NCBI GenBank assembly: GCA_964538875.1
Contig: CAZIHO010000026.1
Coordinates: 1-32,267 of the forward strand
Length of the DNA: 32,267 bases
Direction of reading: 5' to 3'
Source: CAZIHO01 sp964538875
GTDB taxonomy: Bacteria; Pseudomonadota; Gammaproteobacteria; Chromatiales; Chromatiaceae
The notes beneath the pieces were generated by a model. The model made no database searches. It saw only the letters and a program-made list of their open reading frames with translations, and had not been told where the DNA came from. The translations under genes were made by a program, and so were the position numbers. This document shows, piece after piece, positions 16,262 through 24,581 of this stretch (positions are counted from its first letter, which is position 1; each line of letters starts with the position of its first letter).

Positions 16262-16882
16262 ATGATGACCTCTACCGTTTTCCTGGTGGATGATGACCGA
16301 TCAGTTCGCACCAGCCTGGCGCTGTTTCTCCGTTCCCGGGGACTCACCGTGGAGGCCTACGCCGATGGACCCTCCTTTCTGGACGCCCTGGACCCCAACC
16401 GGGCCGGCTGCCTGATCCTGGATCTGCGTATGCCGGGCATGGATGGCTTGGAAGTGCAGGCGGAGTTGGCGCGGCGCGGCAGCCAGCTACCCATCCTGTT
16501 CCTGACCGCCTATGGCGACATTCAGACCACGGTCACGGCCATCAAGGCCGGCGCTCAGGACTTCCTCACCAAGCCACCGGACATCCCGGCGCTACTGGCC
16601 AAGGTTCAGGAATTGTTGGCCCAGGTCAGCGACTCCGCCGCCACCCGGCGGGAACGGCAGGATCTACAGGAACGGCTGGCGAGCTGCTCCGGCCGGGAGC
16701 GGGAAGTGCTGGCGCTGGCGGTGCAGGGTTTGACCAGCAAGGAAATCGCCCAGCGCCTGGGTGTCAGCCAGCGCACCGTGGAGAACCACCGGCTGCGCAT
16801 CAACAGAAAGCTGGACACCAGTAATCTGTTGGAATTCGCCAGCCGGGCGCTGAGCTGCGGGGTGGATCCGCGCACTCCCTAA
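16262..16882 (+). CDS. FixJ/NarL-type response regulator with LuxR HTH
   Basis: A 206-residue two-domain regulator. The receiver has an acidic pocket (Asp10-12 in LVDDDRS), the phospho-acceptor Asp54 in LILDLRMPGMDG, the Thr in FLTAYG and the Lys in FLTKPPD. After a short linker comes a GerE/LuxR helix-turn-helix (SGREREVLALAVQG, SKEIAQRLGVSQRTVENHRL). The spacing, Asp54 and the sequence around it are FixJ-like. I use the ATG at 16262; the longer reading from 16205 lacks a ribosome site and adds 19 residues not expected in the family. It is the cognate regulator of the preceding kinase by position; target genes cannot be read off. Confidence 0.93.
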   Translation: MMTSTVFLVDDDRSVRTSLALFLRSRGLTVEAYADGPSFLDALDPNRAGCLILDLRMPGMDGLEVQAELARRGSQLPILFLTAYGDIQTTVTAIKAGAQDFLTKPPDIPALLAKVQELLAQVSDSAATRRERQDLQERLASCSGREREVLALAVQGLTSKEIAQRLGVSQRTVENHRLRINRKLDTSNLLEFASRALSCGVDPRTP

Positions 16883-17023
16883 CTGCTCCCCGGCGTCGCG
16901 CCACCAGCTCCATCTCCCAACCGGGACGCCCCGCCCTACAATGGGGGGCTGGGTAGGCTAGCCCTCGGGTGGTCCGAGCCGGATGGGCCGCCCAGGGACC
17001 CTTGAGGCCGCGCCCCACCCGCC

Positions 17024-20000
17024 ATGAATCTGTCCCGGCCCTTCATCCTGCGCCCCGTCGCCACCTCCTTACTGATGCTGGCGATTCTGCTTACCGGGAT
17101 TCTGGCGGCGCGCCTTTTGCCCATCTCCGCCCTGCCCCAGGTGGACTATCCCAGCATCCAGGTGGTGACCCTCTACCCAGGCGCCAGCGCCGAGGTCATG
17201 ACTTCCTCGGTCACCGCGCCCCTGGAACGCCAGTTCGGGCAAATGCCGGGCCTTGAGCAGATGTCCAGCACCAGCAGCGGCGGCGCCTCGGTCATCATCC
17301 TGCGCTTTGGCCTGGACGTGCGCCTGGACGTGGCGGAGCAGGACGTGCAGGCGGCCATCAACGCCGCCGCCAACCTGTTGCCCAACGACCTGCCCATGCC
17401 GCCCCTCTATCACAAAATCAATCCGGCCGACGCGCCCATCCTGACCCTGGGCATCAGCTCAGCGGACTGGCCCCTGTGGCGGGTACAGGATCTGATTGAA
17501 ACCCGGGTAGCGCAAAAGATTTCCCAGATTCCCGGCGTGGGGCTGGTCAGCCTGGCCGGCGGCCAGCGGCCGGCGGTGCGGGTGCGGGCCGACCCAGCGG
17601 CGCTGGCGGCCCTGGGCCTGACCCTGGCAGAGGTGCGGAGCGCGCTGGCGGACGCCAACGTGAACCGGGCCAAGGGCAGCTTCGACGGCCCGGAGCAGGC
17701 CTCCACCCTGGATGCCAACGACCAGTTGCGCTCGGCGGACGAGTATCGCCGCCAAATCATCGCCTTCAAGCAGGGCGCGCCGATCCGGCTGGGGGACGTG
17801 GCGGAGGTGCTGGACGGGGTGGAGAACAGCCGCTTGGCAGCCTGGGCCAACCATCAGGCGGCGGTGGTCCTGAACATCCAGCGCCAGCCCGGCGCCAACC
17901 TGATCGCCACCCTGGACCGGGTCCAGGCCCTGTTGCCCCAGTTGCGGGCGGCGCTGCCGCCGTCCCTGGAAATCATCCCCCTCAGCGACCGTTCCCTGAC
18001 CATCCGCGCCTCGATCCGGGATACCGGCGGCGAATTGCTGCTATCGGTGCTGCTGGTGGTACTGGTCATGTTCCTGTTCCTGCGCAGTCCCTCGGCGACC
18101 CTGATTCCGGCCCTGGCGGTGCCCCTGTCCCTGGTGGGGACCCTGGGCGTCATCTACCTGGCCGGCTTTTCCATCAACAACCTGACCCTGATGGCCCTCA
18201 CCGTGGCCACCGGCTTCGTGGTGGACGACGCCATCGTGGTGGTGGAAAACATCGCCCGCCATCTGGAGGCCGGCGGGACGCCCCGGCAGGCGGCGTTGCG
18301 GGGCGCCCGCCAGATCGGCTTCACCATTCTGTCCCTAACCATTTCCCTGGTGGCGGTGTTGATTCCCCTGCTGTTCATGGGCGACGTGGTGGGCCGCCTA
18401 TTCCGGGAGTTTGCCATCACCCTGGCGGTAGCGATCCTGATCTCGGCGCTGGTGTCCCTGACCCTGACGCCCATGCTATGCGCCAAACTGTTGCGGCCCA
18501 TCGCGGAGCAACGGCAGGGGACCTGGAAGCGGCTGTCCGGCCGTGCCATCGAGGGCCTGATCCGGGCCTACGGCGTCGCCCTGGGCCGGGTGCTGGACCA
18601 TCAACCCCTCACCCTCGCCCTGGCGGTGGGCCTGCTGGGCCTGACCCTGGCCCTGTATCTGGCGATTCCCAAGGGCTTTTTCCCGGTCCAGGACACCGGG
18701 CTGATCCAGGGTATTGCCGAGGCGGATCAGTCGGTGTCGTTCCGCGCCCTGGCGGAACGCCAGCAGGCCCTGATCGAAACGCTGCTGGCGGTGCCCGAGG
18801 TAGAATCCCTAGCGTCCTTCGCCGGCGTGGACGGCACCAATCCAGCCCCTAACACCGGCCGCCTGCTGATCCGGCTCACCCCCCACCACCAGCGCCAGGT
18901 CAGTGCCGCCGGCCTGATCCAGCGCATCGGTCCGGAACTGGCCAGCCTGCCGGGGATGCGGGTGTATCTCCAGCCGGTCCAGGACCTGGCCATCGAGGAC
19001 CGCCTGACCCGCACCCAATTTCAACTGGTGTTGGACAGTCCCCGCGCCGAGGATCTCGGCGACTGGGTGCCCCGGATCCTGGACCGGCTGCAAGCCCGGC
19101 CGGAATTGCGGGATCTGGCCAGCGACCTCCAAGACCAGGGCCTGCAAGCCTATTTGGACATCGACCGGGCCAGCGCCGGACGCCTGGGGGTCAGCGTGGC
19201 GGCACTGGATGCTGCCCTGTACGACGCCTTCGGCCAGCGCCAGATTTCCACCATCTTCACCCAGTCCAGCCAATACCGGGTGATCCTGGAGGCGGGGCCG
19301 GGCCTGGCGGCGGGGCTAGGGGCCCTGGAGGGCATTTACGTGGCCGGCGCCGAGGGTCCAGTGCGCCTGGCCAGCCTGGTTCAGGTCAGCGAACGGGCCG
19401 CGCCCCTGACCATTAACCGCCTGGGCCAGTTTCCGGCCGCCACCCTGTCCTTCAACCTGGCCCCCGGCGTCGCCCTGGGCCAGGCGGTGGCGGCCATCGA
19501 CCAGGAATTGGCTGAGCTGGCGCCGCCGGCCAGCCTGCGTGCCAATTACCAGGGCGCCGCGCTGGCCTTCCAGGCGTCCCTGGCCAATAGCCTGTGGCTG
19601 ATCCTGGCGGCGGTCATCACCGTCTATATCGTGCTGGGGGTGCTGTACGAAAGTTTCATTCACCCGGTCACCATACTCTCCACCCTGCCCTCTGCGGCAG
19701 TCGGCGCCCTACTGGCGCTGCGGCTGGGGGATCAGGACCTGGGCATCATCGCCATCATCGGCATCCTGTTGCTGATCGGCATCGTCAAGAAAAACGCCAT
19801 TCTGATGATCGACTTCGCCCTGGAGGCCCAGCGCCGGGATCAGCGTCCGCCCCGGGAGGCGATCCAGCAGGCGGCGCTGCTGCGCTTCCGGCCGATTCTC
19901 ATGACCACCCTGGCCGCCCTGCTGGGCGCCCTGCCCCTGATGCTGGGCGCCGGGACCGGCTCGGAACTGCGCCACCCCCTGGGGATCAGCCTGGTGGGCG

Positions 20001-20122
20001 GCCTGATCGCCAGCCAGTTGCTGACCCTGTTCACTACCCCAGTGGTTTATCTCGCCTTTGAGCGCCTGCGCGGGCCGGCCTCCCAGGCCCCCGGCAGCGG
20101 CGCTTCCAGTGCGCGCCCCTAA
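17024..20122 (+). CDS. RND efflux permease (HAE1 family, MdtB/MdtC-like)
   Basis: A 1032-residue inner-membrane proton-driven pump subunit. It has the standard layout: TM1 (FILRPVATSLLMLAILLTG), a large periplasmic loop (PGASAEVMTSSV), TM2-7 with the proton-relay pair Asp401-Asp402 in TM4 (GFVVDDAIVVVEN), a second loop, and TM8-12 with KKNAILMIDFALEA. MdtB/MdtC are the closest well-known relatives by these motifs. RND pumps of this type export drugs or metabolites together with a periplasmic adaptor and an outer-membrane channel. Neither partner gene is present within 15 kb on either side, so it must use distant ones. The 5' gap of 141 bases after the response regulator has no gene. Confidence 0.94.
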   Translation: MNLSRPFILRPVATSLLMLAILLTGILAARLLPISALPQVDYPSIQVVTLYPGASAEVMTSSVTAPLERQFGQMPGLEQMSSTSSGGASVIILRFGLDVRLDVAEQDVQAAINAAANLLPNDLPMPPLYHKINPADAPILTLGISSADWPLWRVQDLIETRVAQKISQIPGVGLVSLAGGQRPAVRVRADPAALAALGLTLAEVRSALADANVNRAKGSFDGPEQASTLDANDQLRSADEYRRQIIAFKQGAPIRLGDVAEVLDGVENSRLAAWANHQAAVVLNIQRQPGANLIATLDRVQALLPQLRAALPPSLEIIPLSDRSLTIRASIRDTGGELLLSVLLVVLVMFLFLRSPSATLIPALAVPLSLVGTLGVIYLAGFSINNLTLMALTVATGFVVDDAIVVVENIARHLEAGGTPRQAALRGARQIGFTILSLTISLVAVLIPLLFMGDVVGRLFREFAITLAVAILISALVSLTLTPMLCAKLLRPIAEQRQGTWKRLSGRAIEGLIRAYGVALGRVLDHQPLTLALAVGLLGLTLALYLAIPKGFFPVQDTGLIQGIAEADQSVSFRALAERQQALIETLLAVPEVESLASFAGVDGTNPAPNTGRLLIRLTPHHQRQVSAAGLIQRIGPELASLPGMRVYLQPVQDLAIEDRLTRTQFQLVLDSPRAEDLGDWVPRILDRLQARPELRDLASDLQDQGLQAYLDIDRASAGRLGVSVAALDAALYDAFGQRQISTIFTQSSQYRVILEAGPGLAAGLGALEGIYVAGAEGPVRLASLVQVSERAAPLTINRLGQFPAATLSFNLAPGVALGQAVAAIDQELAELAPPASLRANYQGAALAFQASLANSLWLILAAVITVYIVLGVLYESFIHPVTILSTLPSAAVGALLALRLGDQDLGIIAIIGILLLIGIVKKNAILMIDFALEAQRRDQRPPREAIQQAALLRFRPILMTTLAALLGALPLMLGAGTGSELRHPLGISLVGGLIASQLLTLFTTPVVYLAFERLRGPASQAPGSGASSARP

Positions 20123-20209
20123 AGATCTGGCGCCCAGTAACGCTAACCTGAAAGATGGGTTCCGGGTTGCGGGGCGGCGACGCCGTTGGCCCCCAGTCAA
20201 CCCGGACCG

Positions 20210-20228
20210 GGCGACCCAAAGGGTCGCC
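20210..20228. repeat. Perfect 8-bp hairpin before the hybrid kinase gene
   Basis: GGCGACCC-AAA-GGGTCGCC lies about 90 bases after the RND stop and 62 bases before the hybrid kinase ATG. No T tract follows. It may end the RND transcript through Rho or sit in the kinase leader. Confidence 0.35.
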
Positions 20229-20290
20229 GCAGCCAAGGACTCGGACCCCGTACGTTCCCCGACCCAGGCGCCCCTGCCGGAGAAACCTAG

Positions 20291-23200
20291 ATGGAGATCC
20301 TTGGCGGACTCGTCCATAACGCCACCCTGCTGCTGACCCTGGCGGTCGCCTACAGCCTTTTCATCAGCCGCCTGCCCCAGGATCTCAGGTCCACCCAGGT
20401 GCTGATCGGCGCCCTGTTCGGTATCACCACCCTGGTGGGCATGGCCTATCCGGTTACCCTGGCGCCGGGCCTCATCTTCGACGGCCGCACCCTGGTGCTC
20501 GGCATGGCCGGGCTGTTCGGCGGCCCCCTCACCGCCCTGGTGGCGGCCCTGATCTCCGCCAGCTACCGGCTGTGGCTGGGCGGAACCGGCGTCTACATGG
20601 GAATCGGCACCATCCTCACCGCCGCCGTTCTGGGCGTGGCCTTCCACGCCCTGCGCCGCGCCAACCGGGTCCGCCTGAATGCCGGGAACCTGCTGGGCTT
20701 CGGTTTTCTCACCCACCTGCTCTGCCTGGCCTGGGTCGTGACCCTGCCGGAGGAACTGCGCTGGAAGACCCTCACCGAGGTTGGGCCACCCTTCCTGACC
20801 CTATTTCCCGCCATCGGCATGTTGTTGGGTCTGCTGTTGCGTACCCAGGAACAGCAGGTTGAGGACCAACGCGCCTTACGGGACAGCGAGTACCGCTACC
20901 GGGAACTGGTAGAGACCGCCAACAGCGCCATCATTCGTTGGGACCAGAACGGGGCCATTACCTTCATCAATGCGTTTGGCCAACAGCTATTCGGCTGGCC
21001 GGCGGAGGAGCTGATCGGCCGCCCCATATCCATCCTGATTAACGGGCCGGGCGCCAGTGAGGTGGACCAGGTCAACCTGATCCGGCGCATCCTGCTGCAT
21101 CCGGAGGACTATACGAATCATCTCAACGAAAACCAGTGCCGGGACGGGCGCCGGCTCTGGATGAGCTGGACCAACCGGGCCAGCCGGGATTCCTGGGGCC
21201 AGGTGCGGGAAATTCTCTCCATCGGCAACGACATCACCGAATTGAAGCAGGCCCAACAGGCGATCAGTGCCAGCGAAGCGCGGCTGCAGGAAGCCAAACG
21301 CATCGCGGATCTGGGCTACTGGGAATGGGATCTTGAGAACAATTTGCATTCCTGGTCTGGGGAGATCTATCGGCTATTCGGCCGGGACCCCAGCCTCCCC
21401 GCTGCCGACTTTCCCGACTTGGGGCAATATTTCACCGGGGAAAGTTGGGAGCGGCTGAGCGAGATCGTTCCCCAGATGTTGGTGGATGGCGACCCCTTCC
21501 AATGCGACCTGGAAGTGGCCCGGCCGGACGGCAGCCGCCGCTGGATCACCACCCGGGGCGAAATGGTGTCCGATGCGGCCGGTAAACCCATCCTGCTGCG
21601 GGGCACGGTGCAGGACATCACCCAGCGCAAACAGGCCGCCGACGACCTGGCCCGGGAGCGGGGCCTGTTGGCCAGTCTCATCAACACCATCCCGGATCTG
21701 GTGTGGCTCAAGGACCTGGATGGCCGCTATCTGGGCGCCAACGCCCGCTTCGAACAGCTGTACGGGATCGGTCACGACGAATTGACCGGTCACACCGACG
21801 CGGATTTCGTGGCACCGGAGCGGGCCGCCCAGGCGTGGGCCCTGGATCAGCAAGCCATCGCCATCAATGGCCCCTGCAAGACCGACGAATGGTTGACCTT
21901 CGCGGCAGACGGATACCGGGGCATCTTCGAGACCATCCGGGCGCCGGTCAAGGGGCCGGGCGGCGGACTGCTGGGGGTACTGGGCATCGCCCGGGACGTG
22001 ACCGCGTCCCGGCAACTGCAAGACACCCTGGTGCAACAGGAGTCCTTTCAGCGCGCCCTCATCGACGCCCTGCCCGACATGGTGTGGTTCAAAGATGCCC
22101 AGGGTGCCTACCGGCTCTGCAATCGCCAGGCGGCCCGGCCCCTGGGCCGGGAGCCCGACGCCATCCTCGGCAAGACCGACCTGCAACTGGTGCCCCCGGA
22201 CATCGCCCAGATGTTCCGCCAGGTGGATCTGGAGGTGATGGGCAGCGGGCAACCCGCCCAGATCGAGGAACAGCTCACCTGCCTGGACGACGGCTATCAA
22301 GGCATCTTTGCCACCGTCAAGGTACCCATGCGGGACGCCGCCGGCGCCGTCACCGGCGTGCTAGGCATTGCCCGGGACATCAGCGAGCGCAAGCGGGCAG
22401 AAGCGGAACTAGATGGCTACCGAGTCCATCTGGAACAACTGGTGGGGGAACGCACCGCCAAGCTGGAGGAGGCCAACCGGCGCCTGACCCTGAGCGACCT
22501 GCGCCTCAACGCCATGTTTGCCCTCAGTCAACAGGCTGGCAACCTGTCCGAACCGGACTTGCTGCAACTCGCCATCAACGAGGCAGTGCGCCTGACCGAC
22601 AGTGAGATCGGCTATCTGCACTTCGTCAACGAGGACCAGACCAGCATCCGCCTGGGCACCTGGTCCGAGGGCACCCTGCGCTATTGCAGCGCCGCCCATG
22701 ATAGCCACTATCCGGTCGCCCAGGCCGGCATCTGGGCGGACAGCATTCGCACCCGGCAGCCGGTGATCCACAACGATTACCAGCAGATCCTCAACTGCCA
22801 GGGCTATCCGGAGGGTCACGCCCACTTGATCCGTCATCTGGGCGTGCCCATCGTCGAACAAAATAAGGTGTTGGTGGTGCTGGGGGTCGGCAACAAGGCC
22901 AGCGACTATGAGGAATCGGACGTCCGGGAACTGCGCCTGATCGGCGAGGACATCTGGCGCATCTATACCCGGCGGCGTGCCGAGCTGGCGCTGGCGGAGG
23001 CCAAGGACGCAGCGGAGGCGGCCAACCGGGCCAAGAGCACCTTCCTGGCCAACATGAGTCACGAAATCCGCACCCCCCTCAATGGCGTGCTGGGGCTGGC
23101 CCAAATCGGCTTCCGCAACAGCGCCGGACGGCCCCAGGCCCAGCAGACCTTTGCCCGTATCCTGGATTCCGGCAAGCTGCTGCTGACGGTGGTCAACGAC

Positions 23201-24532
23201 ATCCTGGACTTTTCCAAGATCGACGCCGGCAAGCTGAGCGTGGAATCCGTGCCCATCGATCCCAGGCAATTGGTGGATGACGCTCTGGCCGCCCTGCGGG
23301 TCGCTGCCGCTGCCAGTGACCTGACCCTGACCGGCGATAAGGCCCGGGACCTGCCCAACGCCTGCCTGGGAGACCCGGTGCGGATCAACCAGATTCTGTT
23401 GAACCTGCTGTCCAACGCGGTCAAGTTCACCGCCCAGGGCCAAGTCAAGCTGGAGGCGTTGCGGGATGCAGGTCAACTGGTGTTCCGGATCAGCGACACC
23501 GGCATCGGCATCGCCGCCGAGGATATCGACCGCCTGTTCCAGCCCTTTGAGCAGGCGGACGGCAGCACCACCCGCAAGTTTGGCGGCACCGGCCTGGGGC
23601 TGGCCATCAGCCAGCGCTTGGCAGAACTGATGGGCGGGCAACTCTCGGTACAGAGCCAACTGGGTGCCGGCAGCCGCTTTGAATTGCGCCTGCCCATCCA
23701 GGAAGTGCCCCAGCCAGCCAGCCCGTCACGGCCCCTGGGCGACCAGCCGGGCACCCGCCTGGCCGGATTGCGCATTCTGGTGGCCGAGGACAACGACATC
23801 AATCGTCTGGTGTTGGAAGACTTGTTGCGGGGCGAAGGCGCCCAAGTCAGGATGGTGGAAACCGGCCGGCAAGCGGTGGACGCAGTGGCGGCCGCCCCCG
23901 GCGCCTTCGACCTGGTGCTGATGGACGTGCAAATGCCGGAGATGGACGGCATCGAGGCAACCCGCCGGCTGCGCGAGTTGGCCCCCAGTCTGCCGGTCAT
24001 CGGCCAAACCGCCCACGCCATGCGGGAAGAGCAAGATCGCTGCCGGGCCGCTGGCATGATCGCGGTACTCACCAAGCCCATCGAGCTAGAACCCCTGGTG
24101 GCGGGGCTGCTGGAACAGACCCGGGGCCTCCCGCTCCGGCACCTGGAGCCCGCCCAGGCTCCCGAAGCCCGGATCGCCCCCCGAACGGTGGATTGGCGGG
24201 CCTTGAACGAGCGCTTCAAGAGTCGCGCCTCCCTGATCGACCGGCTGGTGGCCACCGCCCTGGCGGCCCACGCCTCCGCCCCGGAACGTCTGAAAAGCCT
24301 GGTGGAAGCCGGCGACTTGCCCACCATCGGCCTGGTCGCCCACAGCCTGAAAGGTATGGCCGGCAACCTGTGCGCCTGGGAGATCGAACAACTGGCAGGC
24401 CGGGTCGAACAAGCCGCCAAATCCGGCTCTGGAACCGCGCCACGGCTGGCCCTGGAATTGGCCGCCGCCATGGAACAGTTCCTAGAAACCCTAGGAGCGG
24501 GCGCACCGGGCGGTGGCGGCCCTGTAGGTTAG
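20291..24532 (+). CDS. Giant hybrid sensor kinase: LytS-type 5TM, four PAS, GAF, kinase, receiver, HPt
   Basis: A 1413-residue one-protein phosphorelay. Domains in order: a 5TMR-LYT-type membrane sensor (about 1-185; GMAGLFGGPLTALVAALISA), PAS1 (about 200-325), PAS2 (about 330-450), PAS3 and PAS4 (about 455-705; two similar units), coiled coil, GAF (about 740-900; AHDSHYPVAQAGIWAD), HisKA with His924 in NMSHEIRTPL, HATPase (N box NLLSNAVKF, GTGLGL), a receiver with phospho-acceptor Asp1212 in LMDVQMPEMDG, and an HPt domain with His1351 in AHSLKGMAGNL. All relay residues are present, so phosphate can pass His-Asp-His and then to a separate receiver, which is not adjacent. The ligand is unknown. 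It converges with the c-di-GMP gene, 49 bases between stops. Confidence 0.93.
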   Translation: MEILGGLVHNATLLLTLAVAYSLFISRLPQDLRSTQVLIGALFGITTLVGMAYPVTLAPGLIFDGRTLVLGMAGLFGGPLTALVAALISASYRLWLGGTGVYMGIGTILTAAVLGVAFHALRRANRVRLNAGNLLGFGFLTHLLCLAWVVTLPEELRWKTLTEVGPPFLTLFPAIGMLLGLLLRTQEQQVEDQRALRDSEYRYRELVETANSAIIRWDQNGAITFINAFGQQLFGWPAEELIGRPISILINGPGASEVDQVNLIRRILLHPEDYTNHLNENQCRDGRRLWMSWTNRASRDSWGQVREILSIGNDITELKQAQQAISASEARLQEAKRIADLGYWEWDLENNLHSWSGEIYRLFGRDPSLPAADFPDLGQYFTGESWERLSEIVPQMLVDGDPFQCDLEVARPDGSRRWITTRGEMVSDAAGKPILLRGTVQDITQRKQAADDLARERGLLASLINTIPDLVWLKDLDGRYLGANARFEQLYGIGHDELTGHTDADFVAPERAAQAWALDQQAIAINGPCKTDEWLTFAADGYRGIFETIRAPVKGPGGGLLGVLGIARDVTASRQLQDTLVQQESFQRALIDALPDMVWFKDAQGAYRLCNRQAARPLGREPDAILGKTDLQLVPPDIAQMFRQVDLEVMGSGQPAQIEEQLTCLDDGYQGIFATVKVPMRDAAGAVTGVLGIARDISERKRAEAELDGYRVHLEQLVGERTAKLEEANRRLTLSDLRLNAMFALSQQAGNLSEPDLLQLAINEAVRLTDSEIGYLHFVNEDQTSIRLGTWSEGTLRYCSAAHDSHYPVAQAGIWADSIRTRQPVIHNDYQQILNCQGYPEGHAHLIRHLGVPIVEQNKVLVVLGVGNKASDYEESDVRELRLIGEDIWRIYTRRRAELALAEAKDAAEAANRAKSTFLANMSHEIRTPLNGVLGLAQIGFRNSAGRPQAQQTFARILDSGKLLLTVVNDILDFSKIDAGKLSVESVPIDPRQLVDDALAALRVAAAASDLTLTGDKARDLPNACLGDPVRINQILLNLLSNAVKFTAQGQVKLEALRDAGQLVFRISDTGIGIAAEDIDRLFQPFEQADGSTTRKFGGTGLGLAISQRLAELMGGQLSVQSQLGAGSRFELRLPIQEVPQPASPSRPLGDQPGTRLAGLRILVAEDNDINRLVLEDLLRGEGAQVRMVETGRQAVDAVAAAPGAFDLVLMDVQMPEMDGIEATRRLRELAPSLPVIGQTAHAMREEQDRCRAAGMIAVLTKPIELEPLVAGLLEQTRGLPLRHLEPAQAPEARIAPRTVDWRALNERFKSRASLIDRLVATALAAHASAPERLKSLVEAGDLPTIGLVAHSLKGMAGNLCAWEIEQLAGRVEQAAKSGSGTAPRLALELAAAMEQFLETLGAGAPGGGGPVG

Positions 24533-24581
24533 GGACCAGGACCGGGATCCCGCCGATGGGTTGGCCCGGTCTGGCCAGAGG

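Noticed and set aside
22409..23659. 416-residue minus-strand reading frame
   Set aside because: Antisense to the GAF and kinase part of the hybrid kinase, with no recognisable fold and no ribosome site.
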